Assembly (NCBI RefSeq): GCF_021352225.1
Contig: NZ_JAAUVI010000007.1
Span: 133,601 to 197,600 of the forward strand
DNA from: Methylobacterium sp. C25
Lineage (GTDB): Bacteria > Pseudomonadota > Alphaproteobacteria > Rhizobiales > Beijerinckiaceae
Length of the DNA stretch: 64,000 bases
Direction: 5' to 3'
Position 1 is the stretch's first letter. Every line of letters begins with the position of its first letter. Position numbers and translations under genes: made by a program. Positions 8,478 to 17,271 of this stretch are shown here, one piece after another. The notes under the pieces are model-generated. The model worked only from the letters and a program-made list of their open reading frames with translations. It was not told the origin of the DNA and did no database searches.

Positions 8478-9890
8478 TCAGATCTGGATGAGCCGGATGT
8501 TGTTGGTGTTGCCTGTGGTGTGGAAGGGGATGCCGGCCGTGGTGACGATGATGTCGTTCGGCTCGGCGAAGCCCTCGGTCCGGGCGTGGTGGGCGGCGTT
8601 GGCGGTCATCTCCTCGTAGGAACCGACATCCTGCGTCAGCACACTGTGCGCGCCCCAGAGCAGCGACAGGCGGCGGGAGGTCGCGAGGTTCGGCGTCAGG
8701 GCGAGGATCGGCGCCTTGGGGCGCTTGCGGGCGACGCGGGCGGCGGTCGTGCCGCTGGAGGTGTAGGCCACGATGGCAACGGCGTTGACCGCTTCTGCCA
8801 GGCCCGCCGTCGCCGTGGCGACAGCATGCGGCGGCGTCTCCTCCTCGCCGGGCTCGGAGGCGGCGATCAGCGAGTGATAGAGCTTGTGCCCTTCGACGCT
8901 GCGGATGATGCGGTCCATCATGCCGACCGCCTCGACCGGATAGCGGCCGGTGGCGGATTCCGCCGAGAGCATCACCGCGTCGGCGCCGTCGTAGATCGCG
9001 GTGGCGACGTCGGAGGCCTCGGCGCGGGTCGGGGCCGGCGAGCCGACCATCGAGTCCAGCATCTGGGTGGCGACGATCACCGGCTTCACCGCGAGGCGGC
9101 AGGCGCGGATCAGTTCCTTCTGGCGGCCGGGCACGTCCTCGTGCGGGATCTCCACGCCGAGATCGCCGCGCGCCACCATCACCGCATCGGACAGGCGGAT
9201 GATGTCCTCGATCCGCTCCAGGGCCTGCGGCTTCTCGATCTTCGACATGATGCCGGCGCGGTCGCCGATGATGCCGCGCGCCTCGATCAGGTCGGAGGGC
9301 CGCTGCACGAAGGAGAGCGCCACCCAGTCGACGCCGAGCTCCAGCCCGAAGGCGAGGTCGGCCCTGTCCTTCTCGGTGAGCGGCGAGAGGTCGAGCAGGG
9401 TGCCCGGCAGGTTCACGCCCTTGCGGTTCGAGATCGTACCGCCGGTCACCACCTCGGCCGTGATCGTCGCGGCCTCCAGGCCGGTGACCCGCACCCGCAC
9501 GCGGCCATCGTCGATCAGGAGTTCCTGGCCCGGCACGACGGCGGCGAAGATCTCGGGGTGGCGCAGGGGGATCGCCTGCTTGTCGCCATCGGCGCCTTCG
9601 AGGACGAAGCGGATGCTCTCTCCGGCCACCAGATCGAGCCGGCCACCGGCCACGGTGCCGACGCGGATCTTCGGTCCCTGGAGATCCTGGAGGATGCCGA
9701 TCGGCCGGCCGACCTCTTTCTCCAGGGCGCGGATCGCGGCGTGGACCCGGGCGTGATCCTCCTGGACGCCGTGGCTGAAGTTCAGCCGGAAGGTGTCGAC
9801 GCCGGCGAGAAACAGGTTTCGCAGCATCTCCGGCGAGTTGGTCGCTGGCCCGACGGTGGCGACGATCTTGGCGTGGCGGTGACGACGCAT
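8478..9890 (-). CDS. pyk: Pyruvate kinase
   Basis: This 470-residue glycolytic enzyme converts phosphoenolpyruvate and ADP to pyruvate and ATP. The N-terminus ([16 protein letters not shown]) and the FRLNFSHG segment form the barrel start. [13 protein letters not shown] follows, then [15 protein letters not shown] and the signature [12 protein letters not shown]. Metal- and substrate-binding [20 protein letters not shown] is intact, and the C-terminal domain ends [15 protein letters not shown]. The start at 9890 has a GGAG ribosome-binding site nine bases upstream; ATG 9902 is a weaker alternative. The same-direction gap of about 120 bp to the nitrile hydratase operon suggests separate transcription. 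Confidence 0.96.
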   Translation of the reverse strand: MRRHRHAKIVATVGPATNSPEMLRNLFLAGVDTFRLNFSHGVQEDHARVHAAIRALEKEVGRPIGILQDLQGPKIRVGTVAGGRLDLVAGESIRFVLEGADGDKQAIPLRHPEIFAAVVPGQELLIDDGRVRVRVTGLEAATITAEVVTGGTISNRKGVNLPGTLLDLSPLTEKDRADLAFGLELGVDWVALSFVQRPSDLIEARGIIGDRAGIMSKIEKPQALERIEDIIRLSDAVMVARGDLGVEIPHEDVPGRQKELIRACRLAVKPVIVATQMLDSMVGSPAPTRAEASDVATAIYDGADAVMLSAESATGRYPVEAVGMMDRIIRSVEGHKLYHSLIAASEPGEEETPPHAVATATAGLAEAVNAVAIVAYTSSGTTAARVARKRPKAPILALTPNLATSRRLSLLWGAHSVLTQDVGSYEEMTANAAHHARTEGFAEPNDIIVTTAGIPFHTTGNTNNIRLIQI

Positions 9891-9987
9891 GGGAGTCTCC
9901 ATCGGCGAAGCAGTCGGCGGGGCGCTCACTAGCACGGACCGGCACGGCGGCGATGCCGTGCGGCCCGGTTCCCGCAGATTTGATGGC

Positions 9988-10839
9988 TCAGGCGCCGAGC
10001 TTGCCGGCGAGATCGACGAAGTCGTTGGCCATCAGGTCGAAATACGGCTCCGGCGTGAGATCGACCTTGCCCTTCGGGCCGAACTCGAGCGGACGCGGAA
10101 CGAAGGCGGTGTTGAAGCCGAATTTCTTGGCGGCCGCGAGATCGTATTTGTGGCAGGCCACCATCAGCACTTGCTCGGGCTTCAACGCCAGCGCGTTCTG
10201 GCCGAGCGCATAGACCTTCGGGTCGGGCTTCGACGACTTCACGAGCTCGGCGGTCAGAATGCAATCGAAGGGGAGCTGGCCGAGCTTGGCGATGCTGACC
10301 ACCGAGGCCATGCTGCCGTTCGACAGCGTCGAGAGGGTGAACTTCCTGCTGAGGCGGTCGAGGCCGGGGCGGCTATCGGGCCAGGGTTCGAGTTGCGACC
10401 AGACCGCATTGAGCTGGTCACGATCGGCAGGACTGAGCTTCGGCCCCCAATCATAGGTCGCGAGCAGGTTGTCGAGGCCCTCGCGGTAGATCTGGTCGGT
10501 CGAGCGCCAGGGGATCGTGCCGGCGATGATCTGATCCAGCAGGTGGCGGTATTCGGTGCGCCATTGGTCGGCGATGCGGGTCCAGTCGGCCTCGATGCCA
10601 TGCGCCCTGGTGAAGACGTCGCCCTTGCGCAGGATGGTGGCGTAAAAATCGACGGTGGTGCCCTGCACGTCGAACAGGATGCCCTTGATCGAGGCGGGAT
10701 CGACCATCGTCTTCGTCTCCGATGCGGCTTCGGCAACGGGCGCCGGGATGGCGGCCCAGGCTGCGGCCGAGGCAGCCGCGATCTTCAGCACGTCACGGCG
10801 CCCGAGGCCGGGGCGACTTGATTGATCTCTGCCACTCAT
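9988..10839 (-). CDS. Haloacid dehalogenase type II-like protein with Tat signal
   Basis: This 283-residue HAD-superfamily hydrolase of the L-2-haloacid dehalogenase type carries an N-terminal twin-arginine signal (LGRRDVLKIAAASAAAWAAI, cleavage near AEA at about residue 38). The mature enzyme has the Asp nucleophile motif ILFDVQGTTVDFY, the motif II segment STLSNGS, motif III KSSKPDPKVY, and MVACHKYDLAAAKKFG in place of the usual motif IV HxxD. Dehalogenases of this family are normally cytoplasmic, so export is odd. Substrate specificity (haloacid or other) is not decided by sequence. It sits downstream of the tartrate dehydrogenase gene but behind that gene's terminator. Confidence 0.85.
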   Translation of the reverse strand: MSGRDQSSRPGLGRRDVLKIAAASAAAWAAIPAPVAEAASETKTMVDPASIKGILFDVQGTTVDFYATILRKGDVFTRAHGIEADWTRIADQWRTEYRHLLDQIIAGTIPWRSTDQIYREGLDNLLATYDWGPKLSPADRDQLNAVWSQLEPWPDSRPGLDRLSRKFTLSTLSNGSMASVVSIAKLGQLPFDCILTAELVKSSKPDPKVYALGQNALALKPEQVLMVACHKYDLAAAKKFGFNTAFVPRPLEFGPKGKVDLTPEPYFDLMANDFVDLAGKLGA

Positions 10840-10881
10840 ACGGCATCCTCCCATCGCGGTGTTCGTCGAGCCCAAAACGAT

Positions 10882-10911
10882 AGGGCCCGGGTGCTGCTGC
10901 GCCCGGGCCCT
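10882..10911 (-). terminator. Intrinsic terminator after the tartrate dehydrogenase gene
   Basis: A 10-bp perfect GC stem (10882-10891 with 10902-10911) starts six bases past the stop codon. Four T residues follow within about eight bases on the minus strand. It separates the MFS-dehydrogenase unit from the dehalogenase-like gene. Confidence 0.8.
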
Positions 10912-10916
10912 CGCCA

Positions 10917-11993
10917 TCACTCGTTGTCGCCCTGGATGGCGCCGATCACCGCATCCGTGACCTGGCGGGTCGTCGCCTTGCCGCCGAGATCCGGCGTATG
11001 CAGGCTCGGGTCGGCGGTGACACGCTCGACCGCCCGCATCAGCCGGGCGGCGGCGCGCGGCTCGCCGAGATGTTCGAGCATCTGGCAGGCGGTCCAGAAG
11101 GTGCCGATCGGGTTGGCGATGCCCTTGCCCGTAATGTCGAAGGCCGAGCCGTGGATCGGTTCGAACATCGACGGGAATTTCCGCTCGGGGTTGATGTTCG
11201 CGGTCGGCGCGATGCCGAGCGAGCCGGCAAGCGCTGCCGCGAGATCCGAGAGGATGTCCGCGTGCAGGTTCGTGGCCACGATGGTGTCGAGGGTCTGCGG
11301 CTTCATCGTCATGCGCATGGTCATGGCGTCGACCAGCATCTTGTCCCAGGTCACGTCGGGGAATTCCTGCGCGACCTCGGCGGCGATCTCGTCCCACATC
11401 ACCATGGCGTGGCGCTGGGCGTTGGACTTGGTCACGACGGTAAGCAGCTTGCGTGGGCGGGACTGCGCCAGCTTGAACGCGAAGCGGATGACGCGGGCGA
11501 CGCCGGCGCGAGTCATGATCGAGACGTCGGTGGCGACCTCTTCCGGAAGGCCCCGGTGCACCCGGCCGCCGACGCCGGCATATTCGCCCTCGGAATTCTC
11601 GCGGACGATCACCCAGTCGAGCTCGGGGCCGGACACATTGCGCAGCGGGCTGGTGATGCCGGGCAGCACGCGGGTCGGGCGCACGTTGGCGTATTGATCG
11701 AAGGGCTGGCAGATCGCGAGGCGCAGGCCCCAGAGGGTGATGTGATCTGGCACGTCGGGCGCGCCGACCGCGCCGAAGAAGATCGCGTCCTTGTCCTTGA
11801 TCGCGTCACGCCCGTTCTCGGGCATCATGACGCCGTGCTGCTTGTAGTAGTCCGACCCCCAGTCGAAATGCTCGAAGGTGAAGCGGAAGCCGCCGTCGCG
11901 CTCGGCCAGGACGTCGAGCACTTCGATTCCGGCCGCGATGACCTCCTTGCCGATTCCGTCACCGGGAATGGCGGCGATGTTGTACTGAGCCAC
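10917..11993 (-). CDS. ttuC: Tartrate dehydrogenase / D-malate dehydrogenase (decarboxylating)
   Basis: This 358-residue NAD-dependent beta-decarboxylating dehydrogenase is related to isopropylmalate and isocitrate dehydrogenases. Visible motifs are IAAIPGDGIGKEV at the N-terminus, LDWVIVRENSEGEYAGVGGR with the RENSEGEY signature of the tartrate/malate subgroup, the TKSNAQRH segment, VDAMTMRM, and FEPIHGSAFDITGKGIANPIG for the active site. It is encoded 70 bp downstream of an MFS transporter and divergent from a GntR regulator, which fits uptake and oxidation of a C4 hydroxyacid. Whether tartrate or D-malate is the real substrate cannot be told. Confidence 0.9.
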   Translation of the reverse strand: MAQYNIAAIPGDGIGKEVIAAGIEVLDVLAERDGGFRFTFEHFDWGSDYYKQHGVMMPENGRDAIKDKDAIFFGAVGAPDVPDHITLWGLRLAICQPFDQYANVRPTRVLPGITSPLRNVSGPELDWVIVRENSEGEYAGVGGRVHRGLPEEVATDVSIMTRAGVARVIRFAFKLAQSRPRKLLTVVTKSNAQRHAMVMWDEIAAEVAQEFPDVTWDKMLVDAMTMRMTMKPQTLDTIVATNLHADILSDLAAALAGSLGIAPTANINPERKFPSMFEPIHGSAFDITGKGIANPIGTFWTACQMLEHLGEPRAAARLMRAVERVTADPSLHTPDLGGKATTRQVTDAVIGAIQGDNE

Positions 11994-12063
11994 GGCAGTT
12001 TTCCTTTGGTTTGCTGAAGTGGGAGGCGGGCCGGGTCCGGTCCGCGGGAAGGCGAGGGGATCG

Positions 12064-13392
12064 TCAGTGCGAGGCCGGCGACGCGGCTCCGACGGGGGCG
12101 GCCGTACCGGCTGTGGCCTCGGCGCGTGCGGAGCGCTTCAGCGAGAAGACGAACAGGGCCGACACGCCGAGGGTGACCGCCGAGATCATCAGGCCGGCGG
12201 TGAAGCTCCCCGTGAGGTCTCGCGCCCAGCCGATTAGTGAGGGACCGACGAAGCCGCCGAGATTGCCGATCGAGTTGATCGCCGCGATGCCGGCCGCGAG
12301 CTTGGCTCCCGACAGAAATTCCGGAGGGAGCTGCCAGAAGGGCGGCCGCGCCGCCATCACGCCGGCGATGGCGATGGCAACGAAGATCACCGTCGGGACG
12401 GCCATGGTGTGGACCAGACCGGCAATCACCAGGCCCGCGCAGCCGATCAGGCAGGCGATGGCGACGTGGCCGAAGCGCTCTCCGCTGCGGTCGGAGTGGC
12501 GCGCCCAGAAGCCCATCGTCGCGATGGCGAGGAGGTACGGAATCGCGCTGACGAAGCCGACCTGGATGTTCGTGAGGCCGAAGCCTTTCACGATCTGCGG
12601 GAGCCACAGCTCGATGCCATAGAGGCCGGTCGTCAGGCCGAAATAGACCAGCGAGAGCCGCAGCACCGGCCAGGAGATCAGGGTCGCCCCGATCTCGCGC
12701 AGGGAATGGCGCTCCGGCTTGCCCTGCTCCTTCGCCATCTCGGCGACGAGCCATTCACGCTGCTCCGGCGCGAGCCAGGTCGCCTGCTCGGGCTTGTCGG
12801 TGAGGAAGAACAGGCAGACGAAACCGAGCACGACGGCCGGTGCGGCTTCCAGGATGAACATCCACTGCCAGCCGTGGAAACCGAGCACGCCGTCCATCGC
12901 CAGGAGGTAGCCCGAGATCGGCGCCGCGATGGCCGAGGCGATCGGGATGGCGACGACGAAGCCCGCGGTCACCCGCCCGCGCCAGCGCTTCGGGAACCAG
13001 TAGGTCAGGTAGAGGATGACGCCGGGGAAGAAACCGGCCTCGGCGATGCCGAGCAGGAAGCGCAGGAGGTAGAATTGATTGGCGCTGCTGATGAAGGCGA
13101 AGCCCATCGAGATGATGCCCCACGTAATCATCACGCGGGCGATCCAGCGCCTTGCACCGACCTTGTCGAGCATTAGGTTCGAGGGGACCTCGAACAGGAA
13201 GTAAGCGATGAAGAACAGGCCTGCACCAAACCCGAACATCGTCGGGGTCAGGCCGAGATCTTTACTCATCGTCAGCGCGGCGAAGCCGACGTTGATCCGG
13301 TCGATGAACGCGATCGTGTAGAGAACGCACAAGAACGGCACCAGCCGCCACGTCACGCGGCGCATGGTGGACTGCTCGAGCGAGCTGCCCAT
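12064..13392 (-). CDS. MFS transporter, anion:cation symporter family (TtuB/phthalate-permease-like)
   Basis: This inner-membrane symporter has 442 residues and 12 predicted helices. It starts MGSSLEQSTMRRVTWRLVPF, followed by YTIAFIDRINVGFAALTM, the typical first helix of the ACS family. The loop 2-3 motif is LMLDKVGARRWIARVMI, and a long central loop near residues 190-235 separates the two six-helix halves. The ATG at 13392 has the ribosome-binding site GAGGAGG. It is first in the unit with the tartrate/D-malate dehydrogenase, so it probably imports that hydroxyacid. Operators for the divergent GntR protein lie in its promoter. Confidence 0.92.
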   Translation of the reverse strand: MGSSLEQSTMRRVTWRLVPFLCVLYTIAFIDRINVGFAALTMSKDLGLTPTMFGFGAGLFFIAYFLFEVPSNLMLDKVGARRWIARVMITWGIISMGFAFISSANQFYLLRFLLGIAEAGFFPGVILYLTYWFPKRWRGRVTAGFVVAIPIASAIAAPISGYLLAMDGVLGFHGWQWMFILEAAPAVVLGFVCLFFLTDKPEQATWLAPEQREWLVAEMAKEQGKPERHSLREIGATLISWPVLRLSLVYFGLTTGLYGIELWLPQIVKGFGLTNIQVGFVSAIPYLLAIATMGFWARHSDRSGERFGHVAIACLIGCAGLVIAGLVHTMAVPTVIFVAIAIAGVMAARPPFWQLPPEFLSGAKLAAGIAAINSIGNLGGFVGPSLIGWARDLTGSFTAGLMISAVTLGVSALFVFSLKRSARAEATAGTAAPVGAASPASH

Positions 13393-13436
13393 GGTTTCCT
13401 CCTCTCGAAAACCTCGCTGGCGCGGCAATCTTGTGT

Positions 13437-13521
13437 GCCATCTTCCATGCAAGATGGCATTTCTTGTAAGATAATGCCGAATGAGCGTCAACCCATCCAT
13501 TGCAACTTGCATGGAAGATGG
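13437..13521. promoter_or_regulatory. Paired palindromic operators in the MFS/GntR divergent promoter
   Basis: The 16-mer CCATCTTCCATGCAAG at 13438-13453 recurs as its exact reverse complement at 13506-13521. The left copy is part of a 22-bp perfect palindrome (arms GCCATCTT and AAGATGGC, 13437-13458). Both lie between the divergent start codons at 13392 and 13552, as expected for binding sites of the adjacent GntR/FCD regulator. Confidence 0.8.
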
Positions 13522-13551
13522 TAGGCGGGCTGTCGAAGTTGGGGGTTTTCG

Positions 13552-14250
13552 ATGGCGAGATCGACGGCGCGAGTGGACGAGGAGCGGAAGGGCTCACTCG
13601 TCGACGATGCCTACGCGGCGATGCGCTCGGCGATTCTGGATGCGAGCTTTGCGCCCGGCTATCAGGCCTCCGAGCAGGAAATCGCGCTGCGCCTCGGCAT
13701 GAGCCGTACGCCCGTGCACGAGGCCGCGATTCGGCTGCAGGAGGACGGCCTCGTGCGGGTGCAGCCACGCCGGGGCATCCTGATCCTCGCGCTCGCGCCG
13801 GAGGACGTTCGCGAGATCTACGACGTCGTGATCGCCATCGAGGGGCGCGCGGCGGAGATCATCGCCGAGATGGCGGAGCCGGCGCGTCTCAAGGCCGCTG
13901 CCGCGCTCGATGCAGCCACCGAGAAGATGGCGAAGGCCCATGCCGATGGCGACCTTCCGGCCTGGGGGCAGGCCGATGGCGCGTTTCACAGCCTGTTGAT
14001 CGAGCATGCCCGCAATCGGCGCATGAGCCGGATCGCGCAGACGATCTCGGACCAGTTACATCGCGCGCGGATGCTCACGCTCAACCTGCGCAAGGGGCTC
14101 GAGGCCTCCGTCGAAGAGCATCGGGCGATCATTCGCTCCATCCTGGCCGGCGATCCGGTGGCAGCCTTGAACGCAGCAAGGCGGCATCGCATCCGGGCGC
14201 GGGACGAGCTCCTGCCGCTGCTGACGAGCTATGGCCTCAAGCATCTCTGA
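13552..14250 (+). CDS. GntR-family transcriptional regulator, FCD (FadR C-terminal) subfamily
   Basis: This 232-residue regulator has an N-terminal winged helix-turn-helix (about residues 18-78: YAAMRSAILDASFAPGYQAS, then EQEIALRLGMSRTPVHEAAI and LQEDGLVRVQPRRGI). A C-terminal all-helical FCD ligand domain follows (about 90-220). FCD domains bind carboxylic acids through a metal ion; the expected D/H residues appear in GQADGAFHSLLIEHARN and VEEHRAIIRSI. It is transcribed divergently from the MFS/tartrate dehydrogenase unit and is probably its repressor, released by the transported hydroxyacid. Matching operators are visible in the shared promoter. Confidence 0.92.
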   Translation: MARSTARVDEERKGSLVDDAYAAMRSAILDASFAPGYQASEQEIALRLGMSRTPVHEAAIRLQEDGLVRVQPRRGILILALAPEDVREIYDVVIAIEGRAAEIIAEMAEPARLKAAAALDAATEKMAKAHADGDLPAWGQADGAFHSLLIEHARNRRMSRIAQTISDQLHRARMLTLNLRKGLEASVEEHRAIIRSILAGDPVAALNAARRHRIRARDELLPLLTSYGLKHL

Positions 14251-14440
14251 CGTCTGTCTGACGTAAGCACCGTCCAGACGGGCATGCTGCCCGGCCGGGC
14301 GTGGAGGATGTGACCGAGCGGGATCTCTGTCACAGGCGCAGGCCGCATCGGCGAAGCGTTGCGTTGCCAAGACGGCGGTGACGGTCCAATTCGGCGTGAG
14401 GCTGCCTGGCCATTCTCGGCCTGACCGGCGGAGGTTTCCC

Positions 14441-15205
14441 GTGTCCCCGTCTCATTCCTCTCCGTTGCATGCGCTGCGGCTCGGCGTGAACATCGATCAC
14501 GTCGCCACCGTGCGGAACGCGCGCGGCGGCGTCTATCCCGATCCGGTTCGTGCGGCCCGAGAGGCCGTCGCTGCCGGGGCCGATGGGATCACGGCGCATC
14601 TGCGCGAGGACCGGCGCCATATCCGCGATGCCGATATCGCCGCGCTGAAAGCCCTGCCGGTGCCGCTGAACCTGGAAATGGCGGCGACGGACGAGATGGT
14701 CACCATCGCGCTCGCCACCCGCCCGCACGCCTCCTGCCTCGTCCCGGAGAAGCGCGAGGAGCGCACCACTGAAGGCGGTCTCGACATCATCGGCGGCCGC
14801 GCCCATCTCGCGCCGCGGATCGCCGCGCTCGGGCAGGCGGGCATCCGCGTCTCTCTCTTCGTCGAGCCGGACGAGGCCGTGATGGAGGCGGCCTTCGCTC
14901 TCGGCGCGCCGGTCGTCGAGCTGCATACGGGCAGCTATTGCGAGGCTCATGTCGACGGTGACGCGGCGCGGACCCGGGCCGAGTTCGAGCGGATCGCTCG
15001 GGCCGCGCGCCACGGTACCGCTCTCGGTCTCGAGGTTCATGCCGGCCACGGCCTGACGCTGGACAGCGTCGGCCCCGTCGCGGCGCTGACCGAGCTCAGG
15101 GAATTGAACATCGGCCACGCGCTGATCGCCGAGGCGATCTTCGTCGGTTTGCAGCAGGCCGTTCGCGACATGCGCGCGGCAATGGATCGTGCCCGCGCGT
15201 CCTGA
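14441..15205 (+). CDS. pdxJ: Pyridoxine 5'-phosphate synthase
   Basis: This 254-residue cytoplasmic TIM-barrel enzyme condenses 1-deoxyxylulose 5-phosphate with 3-amino-2-oxopropyl phosphate in vitamin B6 synthesis. The N-terminal signature [19 protein letters not shown] is followed by [14 protein letters not shown] (phosphate and substrate loop), [10 protein letters not shown], the TTEGGLDI loop and [14 protein letters not shown]. The GTG at 14441 is chosen because GGAGG lies six to seven bases upstream and the family begins near here; an upstream ATG at 14378 lacks support. It heads the pdxJ-acpS-lepB-rnc-era neighbourhood conserved in Hyphomicrobiales. Confidence 0.96.
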   Translation: MSPSHSSPLHALRLGVNIDHVATVRNARGGVYPDPVRAAREAVAAGADGITAHLREDRRHIRDADIAALKALPVPLNLEMAATDEMVTIALATRPHASCLVPEKREERTTEGGLDIIGGRAHLAPRIAALGQAGIRVSLFVEPDEAVMEAAFALGAPVVELHTGSYCEAHVDGDAARTRAEFERIARAARHGTALGLEVHAGHGLTLDSVGPVAALTELRELNIGHALIAEAIFVGLQQAVRDMRAAMDRARAS

Positions 15206-15670
15206 TCGCCGCTGCCGGCGCAGGGTGCTGCGCGAGAAAGTACGGTCTTTGGCGGTACGGCGGTCGCTGCGCGCTGGACGCGGTCGATCTGTACGATAGG
15301 ATACGCCTGCCGGTCTCGAATGAACGCTGGCCTGCCGCGCTCGCCGGCTCCGATCATTCCCCAGTGGCGATCGGCGAGCGCGGTAGTTCGGGCCGAAAAA
15401 AGCCCCGCAAGCGCGAGGCTGCGGGGCCTTAGGTGTCGGCTCGGAGCGATCGGGAATGCTCTCTGCCGACGCCAGCTTCTAGCACAGGCCTCGTCCGAGA
15501 CTGTTGCGTTTCCGGCTCAACCGAACGTCTCGCGTCGGCGGATCGCCAGGAGGCTCCGTATCGGTTTCGTCGAACTCGACGTCGGACGAAGCATCGTCCA
15601 TGGACCATAGGGTTCATGCGGTAATCGCGAGCGCGGCCCGGCGCCGCTCCGGCGGAGATGCGGACCTTCC
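15206..15670. other. Gene-less gap between pdxJ and acpS
   Basis: No protein gene is supported. The stretch holds a strong minus-strand terminator at 15396-15427 that serves no recognised minus-strand gene, with a possible -10 box (CTAGAA read on the minus strand, 15477-15482) above it. A small antisense-oriented RNA is possible. Confidence 0.45.
15396..15427 (-). terminator. Orphan intrinsic terminator read on the minus strand
   Basis: Seven GC pairs (15402-15408 with 15421-15427) are followed on the minus strand by an uninterrupted run of six T residues (15396-15401). In the plus direction only two T residues follow, so the element points leftward although pdxJ and acpS both read rightward. 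Confidence 0.7.
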
Positions 15671-16084
15671 ATGATTCTCGGCATTGGCTCTGACCTCTGC
15701 GACATAAGGCGCATCGAATCCTCGCTCGATCGATTCGGAGAGCGCTTTACCCACCGCGTCTTCACCGATGGCGAGCGGGCCAAATGCGATGCGCGCGCCG
15801 CACGGGCTCCGTCCTATGCGCGCCGTTTCGCCGCGAAGGAGGCCTGCTCCAAGGCGCTCGGCACCGGCATGAGCCAAGGCGTGTTCTGGCGCGATATGGA
15901 GGTCGTGAACCTTCCTGGTGGCAAGCCGACCCTTCGGCTGACCGGCGGTGCCTCGGAGCGGTTGAGTGCGATGGTGCCCGAGGGATACGAGCCGCGGATC
16001 CATATCTCGCTGACGGACGACCCGCCTCTGGCACAAGCCTTCGTGATCATCGAGGCTGTGCTCTCCGGCACGCCGCATCCATAG
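15671..16084 (+). CDS. acpS: Holo-[acyl-carrier-protein] synthase
   Basis: This 137-residue phosphopantetheinyl transferase loads the 4'-phosphopantetheine arm of CoA onto acyl carrier protein. The start [16 protein letters not shown] contains the magnesium-binding Asp8, and [15 protein letters not shown] carries the second metal ligand Glu and the CoA-binding lysine. The family C-terminal [19 protein letters not shown] is complete. It lies between pdxJ and lepB in the conserved order. Its length matches the family. Confidence 0.96.
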   Translation: MILGIGSDLCDIRRIESSLDRFGERFTHRVFTDGERAKCDARAARAPSYARRFAAKEACSKALGTGMSQGVFWRDMEVVNLPGGKPTLRLTGGASERLSAMVPEGYEPRIHISLTDDPPLAQAFVIIEAVLSGTPHP

Positions 16085-16206
16085 CCGGCACGACCCTGCG
16101 TTGCCGGAGGGCTCGGCTTGGTCTAGACCGCGGCACACCGTCGGCGCGGCGCCGGGCGCAGGTGCGGCCGTTGCAGAGATCGGCCGGGAGCCTCAGAACC
16201 AACGAC

Positions 16207-17013
16207 ATGGAACAGGCGCGCGTGGATCAAGACACGAAGCAGCAGGCGCGGTCGGCCGAGCCCGATGCCGGAACCTGGGCGAGCATCCGGGAGACCTTGA
16301 AGGTCGGCATCCAGGCGCTGCTCATCGCGCTCGTCGTGCGCACGCTTCTGTTCCAACCCTTCAACATCCCATCGGGCTCGCTGGTGCCGACCATGCTGAT
16401 CGGCGACTACCTGTTCGTGTCGAAGTACTCTTACGGGTACTCAAAATACTCGCTTCCGCTCTCAGAGTACTTGCCGATTGATTACCACGGCCGCATCTGG
16501 GGTGCCGAGCCGAAGCGTGGCGACATCGCGGTGTTCAAGCTGCCGAAGGACAACGCGACCGACTACATCAAGCGCGTCATCGGCCTGCCCGGCGACAAAA
16601 TCCAGGTGATCGCGGGCGTGCTCAACATCAACGGTAAGCCGGTCAAGCGCGAACAGATCGCCGACTACGAGACGACCGACCCGTTCGGCCAGCCGACCAA
16701 GGTGCCGCAATATCTGGAGACACTGCCCGGCGGTGTGGAGCACCGTGTGGTCGAACGCGACGGCGACCACGGCTTCTGGGACAATACCGAGCTGTATACG
16801 GTGCCCGCCGGCCATTACTTCATGATGGGCGACAACCGCGACAACTCCACCGACTCTCGCGATCTGTCGAGCGTCGGCTACGTGCCGTTCGAGAATTTCG
16901 TCGGCCGCGCCGAGATGATCTTCTTCTCGATCGACGAAGGCACCCCGGCCTGGCAGATCTGGCGCTGGCCTGCCGACGTACGCTGGAATCGCATCTTCAC
17001 GGCGATCCATTGA
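16207..17013 (+). CDS. lepB: Signal peptidase I
   Basis: This 268-residue inner-membrane serine protease removes Sec and Tat signal peptides. It has a cytoplasmic lead, one membrane anchor (about residues 31-48), and the nucleophile motif FNIPSGSLVPTML with Ser58. The general base is Lys122 in DYIKRVIGLPGD, and the conserved box MGDNRDNSTDSR is present. It ends with VRWNRIFTAIH, typical of alphaproteobacterial LepB. The ATG at 16207 follows acpS by 122 bp. A decayed second copy of its C-terminal half lies immediately downstream. Confidence 0.96.
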   Translation: MEQARVDQDTKQQARSAEPDAGTWASIRETLKVGIQALLIALVVRTLLFQPFNIPSGSLVPTMLIGDYLFVSKYSYGYSKYSLPLSEYLPIDYHGRIWGAEPKRGDIAVFKLPKDNATDYIKRVIGLPGDKIQVIAGVLNINGKPVKREQIADYETTDPFGQPTKVPQYLETLPGGVEHRVVERDGDHGFWDNTELYTVPAGHYFMMGDNRDNSTDSRDLSSVGYVPFENFVGRAEMIFFSIDEGTPAWQIWRWPADVRWNRIFTAIH

Positions 17014-17040
17014 TGCTTTGATGCCGCCCTCGACGGCGGC

Positions 17041-17270
17041 GCGCATGGCGTGGCGAAGACGGGCGGAAACGTCGCTGGTCGTCGTGCAGCATGATCACGG
17101 GTTCCTTGGACTCCCGCGGCCCGAGCGGTATGGGCTACGTTCCGCTCGACACGATCGTCGAGCGCATCGTCATGCTGTTCCCCTCGGTCGAGGCGGCTGA
17201 GGCCGAAGCTTGCAATGCGGCCAACGGCCGAAGCGTGGGCTGGGACCGGCTCTTCACCATGGTTCATTGA
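17041..17270 (+). pseudogene. Remnant of a second signal peptidase I gene
   Basis: Directly after lepB, the frame ending at the TGA at 17268-17270 reads GSLDSRGPSGMGYVPLDTIV followed by ERIVMLFPS and a VGWDRLFTMVH ending. This matches the last 55 or so residues of LepB (compare DSRDLSSVGYVPFENFVGRA and VRWNRIFTAIH in the intact gene). The catalytic Ser and Lys regions are missing and the GDNRDN box is deleted, although DNA similarity (CATGAT, then TCCTTGGACTCCCGCGG) is still recognisable. No start codon or ribosome-binding site is visible. This is the fossil of a tandem duplicate. Confidence 0.8.
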
Positions 17271-17271
17271 T

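Noticed and set aside
8394..9932. Long plus-strand open frame of 512 codons opposite pyruvate kinase
   Set aside because: It is the antisense shadow of a complete pyk gene in GC-rich DNA. It is rich in Arg, Gly, Asp and His without any domain.
7705..9945. 746-codon minus-strand frame spanning nitrile hydratase alpha and pyk
   Set aside because: Only its last 216 codons encode the alpha subunit; the rest is pyk read in a wrong frame.
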